40,767 bases of DNA, taken from contig CANQXO010000003.1 of the NCBI GenBank assembly GCA_947627825.1, positions 1 to 40,767 of the forward strand. Reading direction: 5' to 3'. Positions 32,645 to 40,767 of the stretch are shown here, in pieces (positions within the stretch are counted from its first letter, which is position 1; each line of letters begins with the position of its first letter). This DNA is from an uncultured Clostridia bacterium. Its GTDB lineage: Bacteria > Bacillota_A > Clostridia > TANB77 > CAG-508. A model generated the notes under the pieces. It made no database searches. It was not told the DNA's origin and was given only the letters and a program-made list of their open reading frames with translations. Both the position numbers and the translations under genes were made by a program.

Positions 32645-32673
32645 ATTTTAATACAACAAAAAAGAAAATGCAA
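32645..32673 (-). promoter_or_regulatory. mraZ promoter
   Basis: Minus strand TTGCAT (32673-32668), 17-bp spacer, TAAAAT (32650-32645). The -35 lies inside the terminator hairpin of the upstream gene. The start of transcription would be near 32638, next to the MraZ boxes. Confidence 0.55.
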
Positions 32674-32704
32674 TACTTTTATTAAATTTTTTTGCATTTT
32701 CTTT
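32661..32704 (-). terminator. Terminator of the GGDEF gene
   Basis: 13-bp perfect stem AAAGAAAATGCAA/TTGCATTTTCTTT, 18-nt loop, then TTTTTTGTTG on the minus strand. About 80 bp after the GGDEF stop. Confidence 0.75.
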
Positions 32705-32782
32705 AAAAAATTTTTATTTATCGTTCTAGTTATTTTTATCTATTCTTTATTTTCGTTCTTTTTTCTTTTATATACTTTTTAT

Positions 32783-33751
32783 TTATCGTTCTATTTTTTT
32801 GCTCTCTGCTTTATCAAACTGTTTATTTCTTTCTTTTCTTCTATCTATTACATAAGTGCTTCCATATATCGTTTTTGCCAAATGTTTTACTGCTGCTCCA
32901 ACTTCGCCTATCTCTAGAGTATTCTTAAATCTACCCTTTGCAACATCTACTATTCCTATCGATATGCTAGTTAATGGATACTGTTCCATTATTCCTTTTC
33001 TATTTTCAACTTCTAAATAACCTTTTTCTATATCTTCTTTGTTATAATATTTATTTAATCCTAGGTCGAATTCTGCAATTATATTTTGTGCTATTTTTTC
33101 GAAGTCATCTCCTTCTACAATTGCAATAAAGTCATCTCCTCCAATATGTCCTACAAAATTTTTTTCATTTCCACTTTTAAAAACATTTTGCTGTATTATT
33201 TTAGCTGTAAATTTAATTATTTCATCTCCATTGCTAAATCCATAAATATCATTGTAGGCTTTGAAATTGTCCAAATCTAGATATAGCATTGCAAATTCAC
33301 TTTTGTTTGATAGCCTTTTTTTCATTTCAGCTTGAATTTGCACATTGCCAGGAAGCCCAGTTAATGGGCTTACCATTCTATTTGAATTTAATAATCTTAA
33401 AATATTTTTTATATTATAGTAAAGTATATCTTTTTCAACTGGTTGTTCCAGGTACATCTCTACTTCACTTTTTAAAACGCTTACTATATGGCTAGTTTCT
33501 TTGTTTGAAGATACTACAATTATTGGTGTAATTGAATTATCTTCATCATCTCTTACCATTTTGCAATATTTTAATATATCTCCTTCTAGGTTATCTTCGT
33601 TTATAACTAGTAGGTCTGGAATATTTTTCAATGATTCGTCAAATTGTTCTGGCGTAATCTTTCTAATTTTTGTTCCTTTTTCTTGTTTAAAAGCTTTTTC
33701 CAGTTTGTCTTTTAAATTATTTTCTTTATCTACTACATAAATTAATTTCAT
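32783..33751 (-). CDS. Diguanylate cyclase with degenerate receiver domain
   Basis: 322 aa. N-terminal receiver-like domain (1-115) in which the phosphorylation Asp is Asn51 (DLLVINED) and the conserved Lys is Gln103 (LEQPV), so it is unlikely to be phosphorylated. C-terminal GGDEF domain: SPLTGLPGN, LDLDNFKAYND (metal site), and the active-site loop GGDDF at 204-208, an accepted active variant. No RxxD inhibitory site is seen before the loop. It should make c-di-GMP, which commonly controls pili, adhesins and biofilm, i.e. other genes of this window. GGGAG ribosome site. Cotranscribed with the Ig-like protein gene (20-bp gap). Confidence 0.85.
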   Translation of the reverse strand: MKLIYVVDKENNLKDKLEKAFKQEKGTKIRKITPEQFDESLKNIPDLLVINEDNLEGDILKYCKMVRDDEDNSITPIIVVSSNKETSHIVSVLKSEVEMYLEQPVEKDILYYNIKNILRLLNSNRMVSPLTGLPGNVQIQAEMKKRLSNKSEFAMLYLDLDNFKAYNDIYGFSNGDEIIKFTAKIIQQNVFKSGNEKNFVGHIGGDDFIAIVEGDDFEKIAQNIIAEFDLGLNKYYNKEDIEKGYLEVENRKGIMEQYPLTSISIGIVDVAKGRFKNTLEIGEVGAAVKHLAKTIYGSTYVIDRRKERNKQFDKAESKKIER

Positions 33752-33771
33752 ATTTTTCTTCTCCCTAAAGA

Positions 33772-34749
33772 TTAAATTCTATATGATTCTGTTGCAGTAA
33801 GATTATTGATATTGGTTACAGATATAGTTATTACATGATTTCCTGGTGTAAGTGGTAATGATGCAGTAACTTCTTTTTGATTTAGTGTTTGTTCTATAGT
33901 TTGGTCATCTACAGTAACTGAAATTTTGCTAAGTCCTTGGTCATCAGAAGCTGATATTATTAAGTTTTGTCCATCCAATGATGCTGTAAATGTAGGCTTT
34001 ATATCTCCAACTATACTTTCTGTTGTTGTTTCTCTATTTCCTTCTTTATCAGCTGCTACAACTGTCAATTTATTTTGTCCTTCTGGTACATCTGCATCAA
34101 CTTGAATTTTCAATTTATCGTTTTTATTTGCATCAACTCTTGTTGCTTCTTCTCCATTCCAACTATATGTTATATATGCCATTTCTATATCGTCGGTTGC
34201 AGTTATACTGATTTTTGGTCCGTTCGGTCTAACATCAATTACAGGTTTTGTTATATCAGAACTTTCATAAATGTATTGTTTATTGTGCAATTTATGTTCT
34301 GTTCCATAATAATCAGTTACTGTCATATTTAAAATATTATTACCATTTGGAATTTGTATAATTGTTTCAAACAGAACTGTTCCATCTCCAGGAACTGTTG
34401 ACCATTCTCCATCATTCCATCTAAATGAAAATGATTCAATTGGATAATTAGTTTCAACTGTTATTTTAGTTTCTTTGCCCATTTGTTCTTCTGAAACAGT
34501 TACTTCGTCTTTCTGCTTTTCTCTGTTAGAAATTAAAGCATAAGTTGATTGTCCTATTAAAACTATTCCAAAAAGAATTATAAGTATACAGAAAATCCTT
34601 ACAACTTTACTTAAATCTGCTTTATTGCTTGCTGTATTCGCTCTTTTTATTGAATTTAAACTTGGCTCTCTTTTTACTTTTTCCTCATTTTTTATATTGT
34701 TTCTTTTTTTCTTATTTTGTTCATTATTAATAGATAATATTTGATTCAT
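33772..34749 (-). CDS. Membrane-anchored Ig-like domain protein
   Basis: 325 aa from ATG 34749; the in-frame ATG 34758 is only 1 nt from the GGGAG site and therefore unlikely. A basic cytoplasmic head of about 50 residues, a membrane helix (about 52-73), then three or more beta-sandwich units with patterns such as SFSFRWNDGEWSTVPGDG, MAYITYSWNGEEATRVDAN and KISVTVDDQTIEQTL, ending NNLTATESYRI. These are Ig-like/Bacterial Ig folds seen in wall-associated proteins of Gram-positives. It shares an operon with the GGDEF gene, suggesting a c-di-GMP-linked surface function. Binding partner unknown. Confidence 0.75.
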   Translation of the reverse strand: MNQILSINNEQNKKKRNNIKNEEKVKREPSLNSIKRANTASNKADLSKVVRIFCILIILFGIVLIGQSTYALISNREKQKDEVTVSEEQMGKETKITVETNYPIESFSFRWNDGEWSTVPGDGTVLFETIIQIPNGNNILNMTVTDYYGTEHKLHNKQYIYESSDITKPVIDVRPNGPKISITATDDIEMAYITYSWNGEEATRVDANKNDKLKIQVDADVPEGQNKLTVVAADKEGNRETTTESIVGDIKPTFTASLDGQNLIISASDDQGLSKISVTVDDQTIEQTLNQKEVTASLPLTPGNHVITISVTNINNLTATESYRI

Positions 34750-34810
34750 TTTATCCATTCTCCCTTTTGTTCTTTGTAAAAAGCATTATAGTATTTCATT
34801 ATTCTATTGA

Positions 34811-34839
34811 ATTATAGCATACCATTTTTTCAAAGTAAA
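34811..34839 (-). promoter_or_regulatory. Promoter of the Ig-like/GGDEF operon
   Basis: Minus strand TTTACT (34839-34834), 17-bp spacer, TATAAT (34816-34811) with an extended TGC. Confidence 0.7.
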
Positions 34840-34847
34840 CAATTTGA

Positions 34848-34885
34848 AAAAAATAGATATGCATTTTATTACATATCTATTTTTT
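34848..34885 (-). terminator. Terminator of the thioester adhesin gene
   Basis: 14-bp stem including AATAGATATG with a 10-nt loop, then a T-run on the minus strand. About 110 bp after the adhesin stop. Confidence 0.75.
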
Positions 34886-34993
34886 ACCTTTTTAATAATT
34901 TTATTTATTAATTTATTAAAATATCAGTTATATAAATTAAATTTACCTGCTATTTAACTTAAAAGTATTGGTTATATTTGCTTAATTTATTAG

Positions 34994-37900
34994 TTATATA
35001 ACAAATTTCTTAATGATGAATGCTCCTGCTCCAACTATCAATATTGTTCCGGCAATGATTGCTATATGTGTAGGTTCTAGACCTGTAACTACTGTTAAGA
35101 TAACTGGTGCATCATCAATGTCGTCTTCACCTTTCTTTTTGTTATTTGGTATTGAGTCTATATCATCTGCTCCATGAGGGTTGTCATCTTCGCTTATTTC
35201 TGCAACATTGGTTTTTAAATCTAAGTTGTCTTCACTATTAATCCATGTTAGTACTACTTCTACAGTTGCTGATTCACCTGGTTGTAATAAAGTATCTTTT
35301 AATTGGTCAGTTACTATTTTTCCGTTTACTTCTTTCCACTTTGGATTGTCAGCTTGGTTAAATCTTAAGCCCTCTGGTATATAGTCTGATATTTCTGTTG
35401 CATATCCTTCTATTTCACCTTCGTTAGTAATTCTAATTTGATATCTGAATTTCACTATTGTGTTTTCTATTCTCTTTTTGTTTAACTCTACTTTAACAGC
35501 TGGCTCTGGGTCTTGTTCTGCATAATGTCCTGTGTCCATTTCTTTTTGAACACCATCTTCAATTAAAATTACTTGGCTAACCCATTTTCTTAATGCTAAG
35601 TCAAAATATTTTACATATACATGCTCTACATCTTGGTCATCATCTTCATCAATCCACTCATCTGGTGTAGAATCGATATCGTCAACTGGGTTACCATCTT
35701 CGTCTGTATCTTCGCTTATTTCAGCATGGTTTGTCAATATTCTATCAGATGTATTAGGTTCAGTTACTAAGAATGCAATTTGAACATCTCTGTAGTCTGG
35801 AGTACTCATTGTTTCTCTGTCATAAGCTTTTAGTAAATATTCACCATCTTCTGATTCATTTTGTTTTGATAAATAATCTGTTTTCATTGAAACTGCATTT
35901 TGAGCATCTGTAGTAATTTCACCATTTTCATCATATAATACCCATTTATATTTTGTATTTATTTCATGATCTGGTATGAATTCTAATCCATCTGGAATAT
36001 CATCTTTAATTTCAGATGCATATCCTGATTTTGTGCCTTCGTTGTAAACTCTTATTGTATAAATAACTATATCGTTATTTGCAACTCTTACAGGCTCTTT
36101 TGTATGATTATATTCCATATCAGTAATTTCTTTTCCATCTACTACTGTTCCATATTTTGATGTATCTACTTGAGGTATTCTTGATGTAATTGTTTCATCA
36201 TTTACACCTGTTATAAATTTTCTTAATGCTAAGTCGAATTTTTCAAGAATTACTTTTTCAAAATCGTCATCATCTTCTTGTCCTTTATAGAAATAATCTT
36301 TCGATGATAAGTCATCTTGATTGTCGTCATTACCTTTATAATCTGGTAAGTTAGCATCTTGAGGTAATGTAGCATTCTTTTCATTATCTCTATCTGTTAA
36401 ATCAAACTCATTACTACTTGCAGTAATTTCCGCTATATTAGTAAGTTTTTTTAGTGAAGGTGCTGACATTGAAACTTTACATCTTATTTGTATTTCTTTA
36501 TAATCAAGTGTTGTTCCTTCTTGTTTAAATCCTGCTATTATATTGTCTTCATCACGATTTTTTGATAAATAAGCTGTTCTAATTGTTCTTTGTGTTCTGT
36601 CTGAACTATCTATTGTCCATAAATATTTTTGGTTTAGTTCGTCATCTGGTAAAAATTCTAATTCTGGTGGCAAATGGTCAACTATTTCATCAGCATATCC
36701 ATCTACTTGACCTTCATTATAAATTCTAATTGTATATGTTACTACATCTCCTACTGAAACGCTTACTGGTACTTTAGTATGCTTGTAGCTTGCTGTTGTG
36801 TTTCCATTTAAAAGTGGATTTACATCAACAACTGGTTCTCTATCAAATGTATCTCCAGTTTTTAATTCTGTACCATTTACTGCTGTAATATATTTTCTTA
36901 ATGCTAAGTCAAAATATTTTCCTAATAAAACTAAATCTTCATAGTCGTCATCATCTTGATATCCTTTACCTTGTGTAGATGTTCCTGGTGCATAATTATT
37001 CTTTTGACCATCTTGTAAATCGTTTGTTACAGAGTCTCTATCTGTGATATTTGCACTATTTGAATCCTTAGTAATTTCTGCAACATTTTTTAAATGTGTA
37101 TCTGTTGATTGTGTTGAAGCTGTAACTTCACACTCAACTTGAACATCTTTATAAGATATTGTGTATTGTCCATTTACAGGGCTTTTATTAAATGCATGTA
37201 ATAAATTATCATTTGCATTATTTTGTTGTGATAGATATGTTGTTTTAATTATTCTGCTATTTCCATTATCTTCTGTCCATCTGTACATTGCATTAATACT
37301 ACTTTGCTCTGCTGGTACAAGTTTTAAGCCTTCTGGTAAATAGTCAGTTATTTCTTCTGCATATCCATCTATTTCGCCCTCATTGTATATTCTAATTGTA
37401 TAAATAATTCTGCTTCCATTTTTTACTGGTAAAGCATTTTTAATGTGTGTTTTTCTTGCTGTTGTTCCATTATCTAAAGCTGATGAGCTTCCTGATGCTA
37501 AAGCTAATAAACTTTCTTGAGTTATTTCAGGTTCTCTTGATGGAGTTACTTTTTTTCCATCAATTTGTTCTATAAATTTTCTTAAAGCTAAGTCAAATTT
37601 TGGTTTTTCTATACTTTTTGAATCTTCAAAATTTATATTTTTATTTTCTTTCTTTACTATTACTACTGGCTGTGAAGTTTGTACTTGGTTTACCGGTGTT
37701 GACCAATATTCTAAGTTTGTTACTTCTGTTTGTGCTGTAACTTGTACTTTAATTTGAGTAGCTGATGTAGTTGTTGGAAGTGAAATATAAAAATCTTTAC
37801 CTTGGCTGTCTAAAATTTTGCTTTGAGTATTATCACCTTGGTATGCTGATTGACTTTCATTTACTACATCTACATTTCCTATTTCTGCGGTTCCATTAAA

Positions 37901-38806
37901 TACTTTTGCACTGAAATTTGTGTAATTGTTATTATTTATTGTTAATTTATATGGCCCTATTAAAAATTTGCCATTTACTATTTTTGTTGTTGCTCTTGAA
38001 GTTTCCAAATTAATTGGATTTGAAGAACTTGATGTGTTAGGTGCAAAGCTGTAAGTTGCATGTTCTTCTGCTCCTTCTATTAAGTAGTTGTAAATGTTTT
38101 CTAAAGGATTATTTCCTAAATCCAATCCATATTTATCTTCTAAATTTTCTGAACTTCCTCCATTATCTTTTGAATAATTAATAGTTAAACTTTGTGTTGG
38201 CTTATAATCGTCATTTGCATTAGTAATATACCAAATTGCAGTTTGTTGTATAACTTCTAAAACATCTTTAAGTTCATCTTCCTTAGTTATATAATCTCTT
38301 ATGTCTTCTGCTCCTGCTGCTTTTAATAGTTTATTTACAGAAGCTTCATTTTCAGGTATACAAATGTTATCTAAAAGCCAAATTAATTTGTTATAATTTT
38401 GACCTTCTGGAAGTGCACTTCTGTATGCTTCTGGTGTTATACTACTTGGATTTTTTAAATCAAAATATTCGTTATATTTTACTATCTTTCCTGAAGAACC
38501 TGGTGAACCAAATCCTCTACCATCTTTTAAACAGTATATAGTTTGTGTTGCTTTGCTTGAGTCTGCTGCAGTTCCTTCACTATTATACTCAATTATTTTT
38601 ATAACAGGCATAGGATTTCCTTTTTCACGGCCTGTAGTATAAAAACCTGTTGGTCTACCATTTCCTGTATTTGCTGAGCCTAAAGCATCATATAGTCCTA
38701 ACATTTTTCCTGTTGAATCTGTAGTTGCGTAGCTTAAACTTGCAAATGCTAGTGTTGTAATAAATAAAATCATTAGTGTTGCTTTTAATTTTTTTATTAT
38801 TTTCAT
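34994..38806 (-). CDS. Large thioester (TQXA)-type surface adhesin with four repeats
   Basis: 1270 aa. Signal peptide about 1-27 (ASLSYA|TTDS). N-terminal thioester-domain layout: Cys92 in TIYCLKDGRG and Gln188 in QQTAIW, the classic pair that forms an internal thioester able to bond covalently to host amines. Four DUF11-like repeats begin with FDLALRK(F/Y/W) at about 402, 629, 856 and 1065, each with YTIR(I/V)YNEG and YA(S/D/E)EI...(L/I)P(E/D)GL. Asp/Glu-rich linkers (DDDDYED, DDDDFEK) separate the repeats. The end is a membrane helix and KKFVI, with no LPXTG, so membrane anchoring is expected. Own promoter and terminator. GGAGGA ribosome site. Confidence 0.85.
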   Translation of the reverse strand: MKIIKKLKATLMILFITTLAFASLSYATTDSTGKMLGLYDALGSANTGNGRPTGFYTTGREKGNPMPVIKIIEYNSEGTAADSSKATQTIYCLKDGRGFGSPGSSGKIVKYNEYFDLKNPSSITPEAYRSALPEGQNYNKLIWLLDNICIPENEASVNKLLKAAGAEDIRDYITKEDELKDVLEVIQQTAIWYITNANDDYKPTQSLTINYSKDNGGSSENLEDKYGLDLGNNPLENIYNYLIEGAEEHATYSFAPNTSSSSNPINLETSRATTKIVNGKFLIGPYKLTINNNNYTNFSAKVFNGTAEIGNVDVVNESQSAYQGDNTQSKILDSQGKDFYISLPTTTSATQIKVQVTAQTEVTNLEYWSTPVNQVQTSQPVVIVKKENKNINFEDSKSIEKPKFDLALRKFIEQIDGKKVTPSREPEITQESLLALASGSSSALDNGTTARKTHIKNALPVKNGSRIIYTIRIYNEGEIDGYAEEITDYLPEGLKLVPAEQSSINAMYRWTEDNGNSRIIKTTYLSQQNNANDNLLHAFNKSPVNGQYTISYKDVQVECEVTASTQSTDTHLKNVAEITKDSNSANITDRDSVTNDLQDGQKNNYAPGTSTQGKGYQDDDDYEDLVLLGKYFDLALRKYITAVNGTELKTGDTFDREPVVDVNPLLNGNTTASYKHTKVPVSVSVGDVVTYTIRIYNEGQVDGYADEIVDHLPPELEFLPDDELNQKYLWTIDSSDRTQRTIRTAYLSKNRDEDNIIAGFKQEGTTLDYKEIQIRCKVSMSAPSLKKLTNIAEITASSNEFDLTDRDNEKNATLPQDANLPDYKGNDDNQDDLSSKDYFYKGQEDDDDFEKVILEKFDLALRKFITGVNDETITSRIPQVDTSKYGTVVDGKEITDMEYNHTKEPVRVANNDIVIYTIRVYNEGTKSGYASEIKDDIPDGLEFIPDHEINTKYKWVLYDENGEITTDAQNAVSMKTDYLSKQNESEDGEYLLKAYDRETMSTPDYRDVQIAFLVTEPNTSDRILTNHAEISEDTDEDGNPVDDIDSTPDEWIDEDDDQDVEHVYVKYFDLALRKWVSQVILIEDGVQKEMDTGHYAEQDPEPAVKVELNKKRIENTIVKFRYQIRITNEGEIEGYATEISDYIPEGLRFNQADNPKWKEVNGKIVTDQLKDTLLQPGESATVEVVLTWINSEDNLDLKTNVAEISEDDNPHGADDIDSIPNNKKKGEDDIDDAPVILTVVTGLEPTHIAIIAGTILIVGAGAFIIKKFVI

Positions 38807-38849
38807 TAAAATTTCCTCCGCTTTTTAAGCCTATTTTTACACATATTTT

Positions 38850-38878
38850 ATTATACTATATATTGTGCAAAAAATCAA
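38850..38878 (-). promoter_or_regulatory. Promoter of the thioester adhesin
   Basis: Minus strand TTGATT (38878-38873), 17-bp spacer, TATAAT (38855-38850). The adhesin ATG is about 45 bp downstream. Confidence 0.75.
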
Positions 38879-38936
38879 TATTTTATTGATTTTTACTTAG
38901 TCATATTTATTTGAGTGCTCATAACATAAAAATCAA

Positions 38937-39992
38937 CTATTTTACAGTCCATTCTCCAGTTTTTTTACTATTTTTTCTTTCTATTAATCCTTTATTTTGC
39001 ATCTCTGACATATATGTTTTTACAGTTCTTAAAGATTTATTTATCTGAATTGCTATGTTTTCCTGAGTTATTGTCGGATTAGTTTTCAATATATTTATAA
39101 TTGCTTGTTCTTCTAAAGTGCAATTTTTGCATTTTAAACTATTAGTATTTACACTTTGAATATTATCTATATGTGTATATCTATTTTTTAATTCATATTT
39201 TGCATCCGTTAATAAATTAAAAAAGAATTTTTCTAAAAATGAACTATCCTCAAACACATTTTTTTCAAAATTATTATAGTTAGCTCTTACTAATGAATTT
39301 CTAAAATACCATGAATTTTCAGCGAAAACTTCATCATTTATGCTAAATCCAAAAGTTCTCAAATACTTTATTATAAAAACTGCGATAGTTCTTGTATTTC
39401 CCTCACAAAATGGGTGTATCTGCCAAATATTTGATGTAAACTTGCATATATGTTTTATAGATTCATCTAAACTTAAATCTTTATATGAAAAGTTTTTTTC
39501 TTGATTAAAATCATATTCTAAAGTTTCTTTTATTGTTTCAAATGGTGCATATATTACTGTATCTCCATTTAATACCCATTCTTTTTTAGTAAAGTTATAA
39601 TCTCTATAGATACCTGCATCATTAAATATATCTTTAAATAATTTTTTGTGAATATTTAATAATTCAGTTGGTGAAAAATTAAATGCCTTTTCACTTAATA
39701 TTTCTGTTATTCTTACCGAAACTTTATCTGCTTCTTCATTTTCTTTTTCGAAACTTTTTCTACTACTTTGAACTTCATAATATTCATCTATTCTTTCTTT
39801 TACTTCTTTAATATCTATATTTCCTTCAATATGTTCTTTGGCAGTTTCTATTAAGTATTTTGAAGGTTTTAACCTATCAACATCTTGCAAACCAATAGCC
39901 ATTTCCCAAGTTTTAGTTTTCTCTACTTTGTTTGGTTCACCTTGTTTAATATACTCTGATAATTCTAAATTCCAATTTTCTTTCTTTTTCAC
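38937..39992 (-). CDS. Fic family AMP-transferase with inhibitory motif and winged-helix tail
   Basis: 351 aa. GTG start, GGGAGG 9 nt upstream. Fic domain about 110-235 with the active-site motif HPFCEGNTR (His193-Arg201), flap VIYAPFE, and, before it, the class II inhibitory pattern S-x-x-x-E-N (Ser80 to Asn85: SFEKEN), in which Glu84 would block ATP until relieved. C-terminal winged helix (about 290-351): TQENIAIQINKSLRTVKTYMSEMQ. Fic enzymes transfer AMP (or other phospho-groups) to Tyr/Ser/Thr of target proteins. The winged helix plus the palindrome upstream suggests autoregulation. Not paired with a small antitoxin gene here. Confidence 0.9.
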   Translation of the reverse strand: MKKKENWNLELSEYIKQGEPNKVEKTKTWEMAIGLQDVDRLKPSKYLIETAKEHIEGNIDIKEVKERIDEYYEVQSSRKSFEKENEEADKVSVRITEILSEKAFNFSPTELLNIHKKLFKDIFNDAGIYRDYNFTKKEWVLNGDTVIYAPFETIKETLEYDFNQEKNFSYKDLSLDESIKHICKFTSNIWQIHPFCEGNTRTIAVFIIKYLRTFGFSINDEVFAENSWYFRNSLVRANYNNFEKNVFEDSSFLEKFFFNLLTDAKYELKNRYTHIDNIQSVNTNSLKCKNCTLEEQAIINILKTNPTITQENIAIQINKSLRTVKTYMSEMQNKGLIERKNSKKTGEWTVK

Positions 39993-40012
39993 TAGAAATA
40001 CCTCCCATATAT

Positions 40013-40041
40013 ATTATAACAGTTGTTTCGCATAAAATCAA
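40013..40041 (-). promoter_or_regulatory. Promoter of the fic gene
   Basis: Minus strand TTGATT (40041-40036), 17-bp spacer, TATAAT (40018-40013), immediately after the palindrome at 40041-40073. The GTG start is about 25 bp downstream. Confidence 0.75.
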
Positions 40042-40093
40042 TAAATAAAGTGCAATTTTTGCACTTTATTTATAAAAATTGCACTTTATTTTA
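40041..40093 (-). promoter_or_regulatory. Operator-like palindrome plus a third half-site upstream of fic
   Basis: A perfect 15-bp inverted repeat (40041-40055 with 40059-40073, 3-nt centre) contains AAGTGCAA/TTGCACTT. A third copy of TTGCACTTTATTT lies at 40079-40091. The dyad abuts the -35 box, a place for repression or cooperative binding. Confidence 0.7.
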
Positions 40094-40150
40094 TTACGCC
40101 AAAATACCTTTTCCTTTTTCAAATTATAATTTCACTACAATTAGCACAAT

Positions 40151-40387
40151 TTATATACTATCTGATGTACTATTACTATTTTTTTGTCTGCTAGGTTTCA
40201 TTCCTTCTTCTCCATCAGGTCTATCTGGTGGATTTTCTCCATCTCCACGATACATCATTTCTCCTGCTCTTTCTCTGCTTTGCATCATATTATTAGTGTT
40301 TGTTTTTTCATAAATTAAAAATCCTAAAGTTGTAATAATTGCTCCTACTAAAACACCAATAACAAATGGTAATATTTTATTTTTCAT
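40151..40387 (-). CDS. Small membrane protein, unknown function, 78 aa
   Basis: One hydrophobic helix (about residues 5-26, LPFVIGVLVGAIITTLGFLIY) and a polar, Gly/Pro/Arg/Glu-rich C-terminal half (GDGENPPDRPDGEEGMKP) with the ending SNSTSDSI. GGAGG lies 7 nt before the ATG. Met and Arg-rich segment MMQSRERAGEMMYRGD is reminiscent of small envelope or metal-handling proteins, but no family can be assigned. Between the fic gene and an ABC permease gene on the same strand, with a terminator upstream of it at 40479-40507, so it is probably separately transcribed. Confidence 0.65.
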   Translation of the reverse strand: MKNKILPFVIGVLVGAIITTLGFLIYEKTNTNNMMQSRERAGEMMYRGDGENPPDRPDGEEGMKPSRQKNSNSTSDSI

Positions 40388-40478
40388 TTTTTACCTCCTT
40401 TCTTTAGCATTATATTACTTAAACATTGAAAATTTATTGAAAATTTTATTATTTTTCTTTTAAAATAATAACAAAAAA

Positions 40479-40507
40479 GCAAGTGATTGTAAATATCACC
40501 TGCTTTT
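40479..40507 (-). terminator. Terminator of the ABC permease gene
   Basis: Arms AAAAGCAAGTGAT and ATCACCTGCTTTT (one mismatch) with a 7-nt loop, then CTTTTTTGTTATT on the minus strand. It lies 27 bp after the permease stop. Confidence 0.75.
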
Positions 40508-40533
40508 ATAAATTGTAACTTTTTCTTGAAATA

Positions 40534-40767
40534 CTAATTTTGTTTATCTTTATACATATTTATTATATCTTTAAAACTTATTTTTGTACCATAATTTAAT
40601 ATTGCATTTGAATATATCTTTATTGCTACTTTAGCTATAACTAATATTGAAACTATTAAAATTGCAATAGATATTGCTACATCTTTTCCACTTGCTAATC
40701 CCATCATAATTCTAAAAGGCATACAGAATGGTGATGAAATTGGAAATAATGAAGCAAATACATTAAG
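40534..40767 (-). CDS. ABC-2 type transporter permease, C-terminal end (partial)
   Basis: The frame is open to the window edge and gives the last 77 residues. It includes SLFPISSPFCMPFRIMMG, followed by ASGKDVAISIAILIVSILVIAKVAIKIYSN, typical of the final membrane helices of NatB-like ABC-2 permeases (the SPF-x-MP-x-R segment is characteristic). The protein forms the membrane half of an exporter, and its ATPase would lie upstream, outside the window. An internal ATG at 40722 is not the start. Confidence 0.8.
   Translation of the reverse strand, partial: LNVFASLFPISSPFCMPFRIMMGLASGKDVAISIAILIVSILVIAKVAIKIYSNAILNYGTKISFKDIINMYKDKQN

Noticed and set aside
34994..38806. DNA-level repeat array/CRISPR in the adhesin gene
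   Set aside because: The repeats are diverged protein-domain repeats about 630-680 bp apart within one open frame.

Overview
The window is a very AT-rich (roughly 30% GC) chromosomal segment of a Gram-positive, low-GC Clostridia-type bacterium. Evidence: strong GGAGG-type ribosome sites, class B sortase, LPXTG-like anchors, an LTA-synthase-like enzyme, an mraZ-rsmH-ftsL-PBP division cluster, and a monoderm type IV pilus operon with KG|ITL-type prepilins. No species can be named; an uncultured gut clostridium is a reasonable inference.

Layout. 1-3.6 kb: end of a sortase-anchored protein, a membrane protein, a DUF4364 regulator, scpB with a frameshifted tail, a 53-residue conserved-looking protein and a ROK sugar kinase. 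3.6-14.1 kb: a type IV pilus operon on the minus strand, in transcription order PilM-PilN fusion, PilO, a short PilP-like protein, prepilin, prepilin peptidase, two pseudopilins, PilB, PilT, PilC, closed by a clear terminator; a membrane TPR gene lies just upstream with its own terminator. 14.3-18.5 kb: accessory region with two tandem Xre regulators, a broken M14 cell-wall carboxypeptidase, an unknown gene of visibly higher GC with a structured leader, a broken acidic protein plus a membrane-anchored DNA/RNA nuclease, and a winged-helix remnant. 18.5 kb: tRNA-Leu(UAA) with a duplicated 5' end, then a 41-bp tandem repeat. 19-28.2 kb: cell-surface region with a (T)PKTG surface protein and class B sortase, an LtaS-like enzyme coupled to an APH-family kinase, a divergent pair of unusual membrane genes (coiled coil and TPM domain), and a large LPQTG beta-helix adhesin. 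28.3-32.6 kb: division cluster with three well-formed MraZ boxes. 32.8-38.8 kb: GGDEF protein with degenerate receiver, an Ig-like membrane protein, and a 1270-residue thioester-type adhesin with four repeats. 38.9-40.8 kb: a Fic enzyme with a palindromic operator, a small membrane protein, and the end of an ABC-2 permease.

Themes. The window is dominated by surface display and attachment: pili, at least four surface proteins, one sortase and polymer synthesis. Five single-base frameshifts were found in four genes. Every one is corrected by deleting one base, at a homopolymer in each case, so either the assembly has systematic +1 errors or the accessory region is decaying; because scpB is hit as well, assembly error is the likelier explanation for some of them. 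The candidates for something undescribed are the unknown 127-residue gene with its two-hairpin leader, the divergent coiled-coil/TPM pair, the Lys-for-Arg sortase, and the palindrome-controlled Fic gene.
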